7,196 bases of DNA from an uncultured Clostridia bacterium (GCA_937888895.1 CALASV010000045.1:1-7196); one strand, 5' to 3'; positions 1 through 7,196 are shown, numbered from the stretch's first letter. Translations and numbers: made by a program. The notes: generated from the sequence alone by a model not told the origin.

Positions 1-63
1 GTTATTACCTAAATTTATAGCAGTACCTCCTGAAACTACATTAGGTCTAACCTTTCTTTTCAT
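1..63 (-). CDS. 5' end of a virion-type protein gene, cut by the window edge
   Basis: Only the first 21 codons are present, starting at an ATG at 63-61 and reading MKRKVRPNVVSGGTAINLGN and one further Asn before the window ends. The start lies 3 bases after the TAA of the upstream gene, so the two are almost certainly cotranscribed and probably translationally coupled. The visible part is a basic N-terminus followed by a Gly/Asn-rich stretch. From memory, genes placed just after the muzzle gene in crAss-like phages often encode large cargo or ejected virion proteins with such openings, but 21 residues cannot prove this. The call as a real gene rests on position, the in-frame ATG and tight spacing; the function is inference. 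Confidence 0.6.
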   Translation of the reverse strand, partial: MKRKVRPNVVSGGTAINLGNN

Positions 64-66
64 AAC

Positions 67-612
67 TTAATTGCGTTTACGCTTTTTATAAACAGACCTA
101 AGAAATCTATTTTTATATTCTCCTTTATAAGGACCAGTTTCATATTTTTCTCCAGTAACAAATTCTTTAATAGTTTTAGGAGCATTTTCGACTTCACTTG
201 GAGTAGGTAATGGTTTATAACTAGAATCATTATATTCTCTTACTTTTCTTTTTATTTTTCCAGGAAGAAGTGAAACATAATCTCTAACAGTACTCCAATC
301 AATTTTTTCTCTTTGTTTATCAATATCACCACCAAAAGCTAATTGATTATCGTTACGGGTTTTAAGAACTATTTGATTTTGTCTATCATCAATATAATCA
401 CGATTATTAGCTAAAGTACCAAGATTTTGTTGTAAAGCAAGATTTTGTTGGTCTATATTAGCCATATTAGTAGCACGCTGTTGCTCTTGAAGTCTTTTCT
501 TATTTTGATAAGAATTATAAATACCAGTTCCAGCAGTAGCAACACCACTTATCAAAGCAGCAATTATAGCATCATCAATGCCAAACATTGCTTTGCGTCT
601 TTTACATTTCAT
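67..612 (-). CDS. Small virion protein with membrane-type helix and Gln-rich coiled coil (probable cargo/ejection protein)
   Basis: This is a 181-residue protein. A basic N-terminus (MKCKRRK) leads into a hydrophobic Gly/Ala-rich helix at about residues 10-32 with small-residue spacing (SGVATAGTG) suited to membrane insertion or helix packing. A polar Gln/Asn-rich segment at about 37-90 looks helical or coiled-coil, then comes an LAFGGD motif at 91-96. The tail is Pro- and Lys-rich and ends in KKRKRN. The layout of a short membrane helix followed by a Q-rich helix resembles pilot or ejection proteins of small phages, but I do not claim homology. The gene starts 3 bases after the muzzle stop and ends 3 bases before the next start. 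An internal Met at residue 9 is an alternative start that would remove the basic leader. In crAss-like phages this position is commonly taken by capsid cargo proteins; the role here is inferred from that and from the sequence. Confidence 0.7.
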   Translation of the reverse strand: MKCKRRKAMFGIDDAIIAALISGVATAGTGIYNSYQNKKRLQEQQRATNMANIDQQNLALQQNLGTLANNRDYIDDRQNQIVLKTRNDNQLAFGGDIDKQREKIDWSTVRDYVSLLPGKIKRKVREYNDSSYKPLPTPSEVENAPKTIKEFVTGEKYETGPYKGEYKNRFLRSVYKKRKRN

Positions 613-615
613 ATA

Positions 616-3600
616 TTAAGGTTTATCTTTAGTTATTTGATATTCAAGGGATTCAAACTCTATTCTACGATAATCATCTTTGAGAATAAATCTTATAACA
701 AAATAATTGCCATAAAGTCTTGTAGGAAATTTAACATTTCCTTGTTTTTTATCTCTAAGATAATTAAAATTCCAATTCCCTAATTCCCACCAAGGTTTCT
801 TATAATCCATTATAGACTTATTCTTTTTTGTATTAGGAGATTCATCATCTATAAGAATATTAAGTAAACCGGTATCAACTTCAGTATTAAAGACTCTTAA
901 AGTATCACCACTATAAGGTTGTTTTAATTCCTCTACGGGGGTTGGCGAATAAATATTTGAATCAAAATCTATTTTATAAAGTTTATAAGCAATATATTCT
1001 AAATATTTAATATGCTCATAAAAGGGGTTACAAATTATATCAATAATAGAATTAGCAGGGTAATAAACTTCACTTTCTTCACGAAGATTTTCAAAGTAAT
1101 TATATTTAAAATTTCTTGCAGAAAGAGCATTAATTTTATAGTTCATTATATAATTTATAACATAAATATCAGTATAAACTCTGCTTCCATTTTCAAGTCT
1201 ATCAATCAAAAGATAAAGCATATTCTTTGTATTAAAACCTTTATCAAAAACATAATCATGGAAACTAATCCATTTATTAATAACATAATTATAACTAAGC
1301 GTAACTTCTTGTTCATATTCTGAAATTTCTTCACTAAACATTTCAACATGAATTCTCATATTAACAAGAAGTCTATTTGCTTCTTTATCATGAGCAAATC
1401 TTACTTGGTAAGGTTTATATTTATTTATAAATTGAACAATATCTAAATCTATATTTTCAGTTTTACCTTGACCAAATTTATAAATTCTGTGAGCATCATT
1501 ATCATAGAATATATATCCAAACTGGTCTACAATAGTAGCAAATTTATCTTGTAAACCACAAACACCAAGGTCTGATGTAAATACTTCTTTATAATCAACA
1601 TCAAATATATCCGGCATTGCAAGTTGAACTTCTTTATCAGCAGTTTGAAGAGTATTGTTTCTATCAAACATAAATAAAGAATGTTCAGTATGAACAAGAA
1701 ATGTTGTTCCAATACCTACTATATTTGTTATAATACCTTTATTTTCAGTTATATCTTTATATCCCTCTAAAGGAAATACTCTCCAAGAATTTTCGTTAGA
1801 TTCATCAGCTATAACATTACTACGACGAACTCGTTTATTATAAGTATCTATATATTCTTTATTTGCATCGTAATTTATAAAAGTTTTTGGATTAAGAGCA
1901 TCTTGAGTTGGATATTTATTTTCAAATAAATCAATAGTATTTTGAGGAAGAATTATTATATTTTCAGCAAATTGTTTAATTTGATTAGTAACTTTATCAT
2001 CAGATATTGTTTTTTCTAATTGAAGATAATAAATTTGAGGTTCATTTTTAAAAGATTTAGCTTCATTAAATATTACATCATAAGTAAATATTTGAGCATA
2101 ATATAAAGGTGCAACTTTAGCAGGAGTAGCACCTGTTCCAGCAAAAGTTTTTACAATAAATACTGGAACAACTCCTCCACCATCACCAGGTTGATATACA
2201 TCTAATGTATCAGTAGGAAGATATTGACCATATTTTTCACTAAGAATAAGATTGTTTTGAGTATTAAATAAAAATCTATTATAATCAAAAACTATAAAAT
2301 TATTATATGTAATGCAACCATTTAATCCAAATTCTATTGTATCACTCTTTGTTTCATAATAAACATCAGTAAATTTAATTAAAATCTTATTTTCATTAGT
2401 ATAAAGATTTTTAGTAATTTTAACTAATGCAGATTTGAATATATTTGGATTATTACCAAACAAAGTTTTTAATGTATCAGTAACTTTTATTTCTATTGCA
2501 CTACCTATATTACTTCTATTCTTTAATACATCACCAGCAACAACTAAATTAAACTTATCTAATCCGATTGTGAAATTTATATCTGTTCCAGAATATTCAG
2601 CTCTATTTAAATTTGCAGGAAATTTTCCATTTGCAAATTCTACTTTTTCATTAGGAGTATATACAGCATCGTTTGTATGAAGAACAACATTTTTCATTAA
2701 TATTAAAGCATTGAAATCTAAATCTAAATTATCATCAATATCTATACTTGAAGAATAAAAATTAACATTTTCTATTTTATCTATATCAGTAGAATTATAA
2801 TCATTATACATTACAGTATTTTCACCTACTTGAGCAATTTCAGATTGAGTACTTATATCAAATTTAGTTAATATGCCTCTATGTTTAATAGTAGGCTCAA
2901 ATTTCTCATAACTAAAATAATATCCTATATATCCTTCAGGAAGTTGAAAATTTCCTAAATCAAAATTTAAAGTATACTCTGGATATTTTATTATAGTTCC
3001 ATCATAAGAACAATCTTCAAAAGGAACTTTATAGAGAACATCTCCATTATCATTTATAAACGGTATAAAATAAGTATTGGCTGAAGGTATAGTTGCATTT
3101 GGTATTTGAAACCAGTATAAGTTTGAAATATTAGATAAATTTTCAAGCATACCTGATATTGCACCATAAACTCTACCAGGGTCTATAGTTCCATCTCTCG
3201 GGTGTGCTATAGAATCATCAATATTTAAAGTACCATCATCATTAAATATTTTATTTGTTACAGGAAATTCTGCACTTCCTGAATTATCAGGAGCATAAAT
3301 TATTACTTTTTGAACATTTTGTAAACCATAATCATTAGGTATTCTATAACCATCTGTAGCTTCACCATATTTATTTACAAAATGAATATAAAAAGAATAT
3401 ACTTCTCCAGGAATAAGAGTTTTATCATGTTTTCTCTTTTTAAAACTATTATTAGTATTAATAAAAGCTATATTAGAACCTATATTACTACCAGAACCAC
3501 TAACTATAATATCTTCATAAAAATTATTATAACGTAAAGTCATTGTAGAACCCCATAATCCAGATTCATAATGAGCTTCATATGAAGTTCCATTTATTTC

Positions 3601-5037
3601 TGTTCTTATTTGTATAATTTTATGACCACTATCTCTAACTAATAAAAGTTCTGCTGGAATTTGATTACCACCTTTTGTTGTAAGATATCCGTGTTCATAA
3701 GTTGGTTCATTATCTAAACTATTAGAATATCTAAAAGATTGACCTATTTTAATAGAATCAATAGTACGATTGTTATCTGTTCCTGTATAAACAGGAAATG
3801 CTTCTAATACATCATAATCATCAATTATATCATCTACAGACCTTTCTTCTGTTGATATAACATTATTAGAATCAGTTGTGATTAATTGATAAGATATATC
3901 ATTTAAAGAAATTAATTTTCTATTATAAGTTAGTTTTATTTTACTAAGTTCCTCTTTGCTAATAACAGGATTAGTATTTGCTTTAAAATTAGAAATATAT
4001 AATCTATTTTGATAATTAATAACATTCTTTACATTATAATAATTATAATTATCAAGAATTAAATCATTTACATTATAAGAATTTGTATCAGAAATAGAAA
4101 GATTAAATAAAGTATTTTCAATAGATATATCATTTGTTCTAAATGCTTTAGAACTATCTTTTGCTACACAAATAAAACCTATTTGATAAAATTTATATCT
4201 TTCATCAAAATTATCTAAAGTTATATCAACAGTTTCATTTGCAATATTAGACTTAGAAGAAAAATAATCTATACAACCAGATAATGTGTACCTGTCAGTA
4301 CTATTGTCTAAATGAGAAGTATAATCAGATTTAAATCCATATTTAAAAATAGTTTGTTTTTCAATATCACAAATAAATATAGGATAACCAATTGGAAACC
4401 AATGAGTATAATCTACATTATTAATTTTATATCTAATAAAGAAATAATACCAACCTTTATATGTTTTTCCAGGTATATATGAAAAATCAGTTATTTTAGG
4501 AAGACGAAGTTCAGGAGAAATTGCGTGCAAACCGGCATTTAATTCTCTATCTGTACCTTTTGTTCCTTCTCCAAATTTTCCCAAATTAATAGTTCTTAAA
4601 GGAACCATTTGGTCAAAAGCAGGATTAGATTCAGCAACAGCTATAATTAAATTTCCATGAACATTATAAGTAAATGTTCCTGTTATAATACCATAATGAT
4701 AAATAAAATTATCAATACAATCAAGCACACCATAATCATCTTTATTTTCATTGTATCTCGCTATTGTACAATATATTCCAGCATAATCAAAATCTTGTGT
4801 ACCATATTTTTCTTCAGAACAAACAAATAATACTATTTCTTCATTACAGGGAATATAACCTAATAAAACTTTATCTTTAAGATAATTAGTTAAAGTAGAA
4901 TGATGAGCGATACTCAATTCATTCTGCAAACAACTAAAATCATTACTTACGACTATATTCCTCGCGTTAATAAGACTTAAATCTTTACAATCTTTTGGAT
5001 GTTTATTAAGACTTAATTCTTTAACTATATTAGGCAT
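616..5037 (-). CDS. Tail muzzle / tail stabilization protein, crAss-like
   Basis: At 1,473 residues this is by far the largest gene in the window and is in the size range expected for the crAss-like tail stabilization protein, called muzzle in the phicrAss001 virion structure and related to the P22 gp10/T7 gp12 nozzle type. It would form the distal end of the short tail. The N-terminus carries the family-like stretch LSLINARNIVVSNDFSCLQN (about residues 20-39). A beta-sandwich-like segment at about 187-225 contains YYFFIRYK and DYTHWFPIGYPI, and a second at about 542-575 contains PGEVYSFYIHFVNKYGEATD. The region from about 1085 to 1290 alternates short beta strands and Gly turns (GIGTTFLVHTEHSLFMFD, then GYIFYDNDAHRIYKFGQG), as in a propeller-like platform. 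No signal peptide or membrane helix is seen. The ATG at 5037 is the first in frame and directly precedes the conserved N-terminus. The gene sits just after the ring-protein gene, the expected order. Confidence 0.85.
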   Translation of the reverse strand: MPNIVKELSLNKHPKDCKDLSLINARNIVVSNDFSCLQNELSIAHHSTLTNYLKDKVLLGYIPCNEEIVLFVCSEEKYGTQDFDYAGIYCTIARYNENKDDYGVLDCIDNFIYHYGIITGTFTYNVHGNLIIAVAESNPAFDQMVPLRTINLGKFGEGTKGTDRELNAGLHAISPELRLPKITDFSYIPGKTYKGWYYFFIRYKINNVDYTHWFPIGYPIFICDIEKQTIFKYGFKSDYTSHLDNSTDRYTLSGCIDYFSSKSNIANETVDITLDNFDERYKFYQIGFICVAKDSSKAFRTNDISIENTLFNLSISDTNSYNVNDLILDNYNYYNVKNVINYQNRLYISNFKANTNPVISKEELSKIKLTYNRKLISLNDISYQLITTDSNNVISTEERSVDDIIDDYDVLEAFPVYTGTDNNRTIDSIKIGQSFRYSNSLDNEPTYEHGYLTTKGGNQIPAELLLVRDSGHKIIQIRTEINGTSYEAHYESGLWGSTMTLRYNNFYEDIIVSGSGSNIGSNIAFINTNNSFKKRKHDKTLIPGEVYSFYIHFVNKYGEATDGYRIPNDYGLQNVQKVIIYAPDNSGSAEFPVTNKIFNDDGTLNIDDSIAHPRDGTIDPGRVYGAISGMLENLSNISNLYWFQIPNATIPSANTYFIPFINDNGDVLYKVPFEDCSYDGTIIKYPEYTLNFDLGNFQLPEGYIGYYFSYEKFEPTIKHRGILTKFDISTQSEIAQVGENTVMYNDYNSTDIDKIENVNFYSSSIDIDDNLDLDFNALILMKNVVLHTNDAVYTPNEKVEFANGKFPANLNRAEYSGTDINFTIGLDKFNLVVAGDVLKNRSNIGSAIEIKVTDTLKTLFGNNPNIFKSALVKITKNLYTNENKILIKFTDVYYETKSDTIEFGLNGCITYNNFIVFDYNRFLFNTQNNLILSEKYGQYLPTDTLDVYQPGDGGGVVPVFIVKTFAGTGATPAKVAPLYYAQIFTYDVIFNEAKSFKNEPQIYYLQLEKTISDDKVTNQIKQFAENIIILPQNTIDLFENKYPTQDALNPKTFINYDANKEYIDTYNKRVRRSNVIADESNENSWRVFPLEGYKDITENKGIITNIVGIGTTFLVHTEHSLFMFDRNNTLQTADKEVQLAMPDIFDVDYKEVFTSDLGVCGLQDKFATIVDQFGYIFYDNDAHRIYKFGQGKTENIDLDIVQFINKYKPYQVRFAHDKEANRLLVNMRIHVEMFSEEISEYEQEVTLSYNYVINKWISFHDYVFDKGFNTKNMLYLLIDRLENGSRVYTDIYVINYIMNYKINALSARNFKYNYFENLREESEVYYPANSIIDIICNPFYEHIKYLEYIAYKLYKIDFDSNIYSPTPVEELKQPYSGDTLRVFNTEVDTGLLNILIDDESPNTKKNKSIMDYKKPWWELGNWNFNYLRDKKQGNVKFPTRLYGNYFVIRFILKDDYRRIEFESLEYQITKDKP

Positions 5038-5072
5038 AATTAAAAATTATTATCAAAAATTGTTGAAATAAA

Positions 5073-5141
5073 GCCCTACAATCGACTTTATATTACTGAT
5101 GAACTATTTATCATCTTGTAATCTAAAATCAATCGTAGGGC
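5073..5141 (-). terminator. Long strand-specific RNA hairpin with U-rich tail; probable terminator, attenuator or processing site
   Basis: The minus-strand transcript can fold nearly the whole span into one stem-loop. The basal arm GCCCUACGAUUGAUUUUA (5141-5124) pairs over 18 positions with UAAAGUCGAUUGUAGGGC (5090-5073). After a G/A mismatch come 5 pairs AUUAC/GUAAU, a small AA/A internal loop, 5 pairs GAUGA/UCAUC and an 8-base loop. Three of the basal pairs are G-U wobbles, which become A-C mismatches on the other strand, so the fold is specific to the sense of the genes. The GC-rich foot is followed by UUUAUUU. It begins 9 bases after the ring-protein stop and ends 35 bases before the muzzle ATG. 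The GC foot plus U tract suggests termination; the length also fits an RNase III-type processing site. The fold is seen directly; its function is inferred. Confidence 0.5.
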
Positions 5142-5150
5142 ATAGCAGGA

Positions 5151-5981
5151 CTATCCACGAGGATAATAGGTTTGTATAAATAAGGAAGAACGGAATAACT
5201 TGCTTACATCTTGATTTATTCCATCATTAAGAATACTTCTTTCAGCTTCATCTTTAAGTTTAGTATACATATAATATGGATTAGTACCATATTGAGAAGC
5301 TTGAAGATTAAATACAGGATGCTTATAACCACGACATAGCATTTTATACATACAATAGTATACTATACATTCTATGAGTATACCATTATTAGGAATAGCA
5401 GGATAATTGCAACCATCATTTCCTGCAATCATTTTTGGAGTATCGTATTCTATAAAAATCTTATCTGTATCAAAGTTAAGGTCTATATTACGACAATTAG
5501 ATAAAACCCAATTATGATTTTGATTGTCCCCACAATGGTCATACCTTTCAACAACATTATACCTTGCTGGATAACCAGGTGTATTAACTTGAACAGCATG
5601 ACTACCAATCATCTTGGGTTTACCTGTACAACCTTCATATTCAACAGTTTGAGGAGTACGCATTATATGACAACCAGGAGCTTCTTGCACATCCCCCGTA
5701 GAGGAAGCATTCCCACAACAAGACCTGCTGTCATTAGCATTTGGTATTAAACAACCATTTTTATCATAAACCTTAATATCAAGGTTATCTAAATCACAGT
5801 TGCTTCGAGCAACTCTATCTTTAACTGTAAGTTCTTTTCTAACTTTATCTGTTAAAAGAACATCGAGTTGCTGAAGAACATCTATACACCAAGGACCAAC
5901 ACGAGGAATCCAATCACTATTATTAGGATTGAAATCGTTGTCAATCTTTGCGATTATTCTTTCAACAGTTGTAGTTTGCAT
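5151..5981 (-). CDS. Tail ring / tubular protein, crAss-like (P22 gp4-type)
   Basis: This 276-residue protein matches in length and position the crAss-like tail ring protein (also called tail tubular protein, P22 gp4-like) that sits between portal and muzzle in the short tail. The N-terminus VERIIAKIDNDFNPN, then DWIPRVGPWCIDVLQQLDVL (residues 6-42), is the helical head typical of these connector-type proteins. The middle (about 66-200) is beta-rich. A helical region at about 200-255 (ILIECIVYYCMYKMLCRGYK, then KLKDEAERSIL) would return to the helical ring. It holds 13 Cys residues (32, 62, 77, 88, 89, 104, 118, 150, 163, 191, 205, 210, 216), unusually many for a tail protein. The start at 5981 is an ATG followed at once by the conserved N-terminus. 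The stop is TAG, unlike its TAA neighbours. The muzzle gene follows after a hairpin-filled gap. The exact ring number in the virion cannot be told from sequence alone. Confidence 0.75.
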   Translation of the reverse strand: MQTTTVERIIAKIDNDFNPNNSDWIPRVGPWCIDVLQQLDVLLTDKVRKELTVKDRVARSNCDLDNLDIKVYDKNGCLIPNANDSRSCCGNASSTGDVQEAPGCHIMRTPQTVEYEGCTGKPKMIGSHAVQVNTPGYPARYNVVERYDHCGDNQNHNWVLSNCRNIDLNFDTDKIFIEYDTPKMIAGNDGCNYPAIPNNGILIECIVYYCMYKMLCRGYKHPVFNLQASQYGTNPYYMYTKLKDEAERSILNDGINQDVSKLFRSSLFIQTYYPRG

Positions 5982-6047
5982 TTAAAAATCTATTTCTTTA
6001 ATATTAACACTTTAAGAAATGTTGTAAGTATTCGTATTTATAATAAA

Positions 6048-6532
6048 TTAATTATCAGTTTCTTCTACAGTTATAATTTTTGTATTAAAATTGCCACTAA
6101 TTGCAACACCAAGCATAACTTCAACATCTCCATTAAGATATTTTGTTTGATAAAAACAGAGAATAAAGTCAGATTCATCTCCACTAAGGTATCCATAAGT
6201 AATTTCATAAAAACTATTATCACATATAACTCCAGTTCTTTCTCCTTTAACTGCAGCTATAATTTCTTCCTTAGTTAATCCTATTTCTTTTAATTGTGCA
6301 AAACGATTCATATCAGTAGTAGGCATTTCTGTAAGAACTATTGGACCTACTTTTTGAATACCAAGGTTTTCCTTAGCTTGATTCTGTTGTTCTTCAGTAA
6401 GTTCTTGAGGAGTAAATTTTACAGCTTCTTCATCACTTATATTACCATCAACTCTAACACTTTTAAGAGGCTTAAGAGGAATATTAATTCTACCACCACC
6501 GATATTAATTTTGTTATATTTTTCATTTTCAT
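6048..6532 (-). CDS. Small tail-fibre-associated protein with apparent frameshift near its start
   Basis: The reading frame ending at TAA 6050-6048 is open up to the upstream gene's stop at 6548-6546, but its first in-frame ATG is internal, at 6326. The roughly 60 codons before that Met look truly coding: INIGGGRINIPLKPLKSVRV, then TPQELTEEQQNQAKENLGI (6413-6357), a linker of the LTxEQQxQARxNIG type common in phage tail-fibre proteins. Two ATGs at 6532-6530 and 6526-6524 sit where a start is expected, 13 bases after the previous stop, but in another frame that ends at 6439-6437. One extra A in the A5 run at 6523-6519 would join them and give a start MKMKKYNKINIGGG, for a protein of about 160 residues. 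The C-terminal part has a helix with LTKEEIIAAVKG and then a small beta-rich domain (FYEITYGYLSG, FYQTKYLNGDVEVMLGVAIS). A short form starting at 6326 would be 92 residues. The fibre or adhesion role is inferred from the linker and from neighbours. Confidence 0.6.
6519..6532 (-). other. Out-of-frame double ATG and A5 run at the start of the fibre-associated gene
   Basis: The minus strand reads ATGAAAATGAAAAAT here. Both ATGs share one frame, which would give a 31-residue hydrophobic peptide (MKMKNITKLISVVV and so on) ending at 6437. The conserved protein body is in the neighbouring frame. The five-A run at 6523-6519 is the simplest point of frame change: six As, or three, would put the second ATG in frame with KYNKINIGGG. 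Whether this is a sequence error, a fixed mutation or a slippage site cannot be told from one sequence. Confidence 0.5.
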
Positions 6533-6545
6533 AATAAATATTTAT

Positions 6546-7184
6546 TTAAACATATCCAAGAGCAACTGGAGTTCCAGTTCCTTGATTTTGCAAAAATGCT
6601 CCACTTATAGCTTCATAATATCCAATTACTCCATCAGAAATTCTTTCAACAGGAATAAACAAACCCTTACCAACAACTTCGATATTATCGTACATAATAC
6701 CATCAAGTTTTGCAGAGCTTGCATCAACAGCAGTTGAACCAATAAGCATATTATCATCTGCAATAAAGTCTTTTTGTTCCCAAGTACTATCAGTTCTAAA
6801 TCCTGTAGTACCTGTTGGAGTAACTTCTATATTATAACGAGTATTTAGAGAAACAGAACTATTATATGTTCCTCCATTATATCTCATATATTTAGCACCA
6901 GAAGAACCACTTGCATAAAGAGAATAGTTATTATCAGCGGTAGTTTTGGAATAACAACCAATAACATTACAAGCCCTTGTTATACTAAATGAAAGTCGTA
7001 TAGTATCAGAACCCTCCAACTTAAATGGAGCTTCATAGTATACATTTGCATCAAACACAATTCCAGTAAGTCGTCTATATTCTGTTGGAACAAGATTTGG
7101 ATTAACCCAAACAATTTGTGAGCCAACAGCAACTTTCATTACTCCAGGAATATCAACAATATCTTGTGTACCAACTTTAATCAT
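6546..7184 (-). CDS. Fibre/adhesin-type protein with LamG (concanavalin-like) fold
   Basis: This is a 212-residue protein. The N-terminal part (residues 1-30, MIKVGTQDIVDIPGVMKVAV then GSQIVWVN) resembles the short beta attachment segment with a GSxxVW repeat seen before adhesin domains in phage tail proteins. Residues 36-178 read as a jelly-roll: YRRLTGIVFDANVYY, TIRLSFSITRACNVIGCYSK, YSLYASGSSGAKYMRYNGGT, and YNIEVTPTGTTGF. The end (about 176-204, FIPVERISDGVIGYYEAISG then AFLQNQGTG) is the familiar closing motif of phage LamG-like proteins, where the general form is FxPxxxxSDGxxGxYDxxxxxFxxNxGTGT. Such domains usually bind glycans, so host surface contact is likely, but I see no specific ligand. 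An in-frame TAA directly precedes the ATG at 7184, fixing the start. The next gene begins within 15 bases. It could decorate the tail or the head; sequence alone does not decide. Confidence 0.65.
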   Translation of the reverse strand: MIKVGTQDIVDIPGVMKVAVGSQIVWVNPNLVPTEYRRLTGIVFDANVYYEAPFKLEGSDTIRLSFSITRACNVIGCYSKTTADNNYSLYASGSSGAKYMRYNGGTYNSSVSLNTRYNIEVTPTGTTGFRTDSTWEQKDFIADDNMLIGSTAVDASSAKLDGIMYDNIEVVGKGLFIPVERISDGVIGYYEAISGAFLQNQGTGTPVALGYV

Positions 7185-7196
7185 TTATAAACAATA

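Noticed and set aside
445..783. Plus-strand open frames, such as 445-783, 1012-1323, 2435-2680, 5868-6278 and 6294-6737.
   Set aside because: They lie antisense inside or across well-supported minus-strand genes, have low-complexity Ile/Ser/Asn/Phe-rich translations and show no family motif.
1527..1712. A 61-codon minus-strand frame rich in Leu and Ile within the muzzle gene.
   Set aside because: It is wholly contained in another frame of the muzzle coding sequence, whose translation there is clearly family-like.
5038..5072. Possible Bacteroides-type promoter before the muzzle gene, with AATTTTTG resembling the TAnnTTTG -7 element.
   Set aside because: The match lacks the first T, the only upstream TTG-like element is at the wrong spacing, and such strings are frequent in A+T-rich DNA.
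5085..5153. The ring-protein gene ends in TAG, the only TAG stop here; reading it as an amino acid would extend the protein by about 22 codons.
   Set aside because: Some crAss-like phages recode TAG, but no other gene here contains an in-frame TAG, the protein ends naturally at YYPRG, and the extension would lie inside the hairpin sequence.
6006..6023. Small hairpin AACAUUU/AAGUGUU with a 4-base loop in the 66-base gap before the ring-protein gene.
   Set aside because: Only 7 weak pairs, with no GC foot and no U tract after it; expected by chance in sequence this A+T-rich.
6437..6532. A 31-residue hydrophobic peptide starting at the double ATG (MKMKNITKLISVVV and so on).
   Set aside because: It overlaps the conserved fibre frame, and its hydrophobicity follows from reading that sequence one base out of frame; it is more likely the result of a frameshift than a small membrane protein.

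Overview
The window looks like part of the late structural (tail and virion) gene cluster of a crAss-like phage (order Crassvirales), which infect gut Bacteroidales. The evidence is the strongly A+T-rich sequence, the fact that every credible gene lies on the minus strand in tight head-to-tail order, the lack of Shine-Dalgarno-like leaders, and the pairing of a ~276-residue tail ring/tubular protein with a ~1,470-residue tail muzzle (stabilization) protein. All family assignments come from reading the translated sequences, not from a database search. The genes read full length in the standard code; four of the five visible stops are TAA and one (the ring-protein gene) is TAG, so there is no sign of stop-codon recoding.

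In the direction of transcription (right to left) the layout is as follows. At 7184-6546 is a 212-residue fibre or adhesin-type protein with a LamG/concanavalin-like fold and a recognisable phage C-terminal motif. At about 6532-6048 is a small tail-fibre-associated protein whose ATG start is out of frame with its conserved body. At 5981-5151 is the Cys-rich tail ring/tubular protein. The 113-base gap from 5150 to 5038 is almost filled by a long RNA hairpin (5141-5073). At 5037-616 is the muzzle protein. At 612-67 is a small protein with a membrane-type helix followed by a Gln-rich helix, probably a virion cargo or ejection protein. From 63 to the left edge is the first 21 codons of another virion-type gene.

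The genes probably act together in the virion. The ring protein and the muzzle would form the short tail below the portal, the fibre-type proteins would contact the host surface, and the small membrane-helix protein and its truncated downstream neighbour would be internal or ejected components. The hairpin separates the fibre/ring block from the muzzle/cargo block and may terminate, attenuate or process the late transcript.

Two points most deserve a second look. One is the broken start of the gene at 6532-6048 (indel, slippage, or readthrough of the preceding in-frame TAA). The other is the strand-specific hairpin between the ring and muzzle genes. I see no RNA genes, insertion sequences, CRISPR arrays, attachment sites or credible plus-strand genes.
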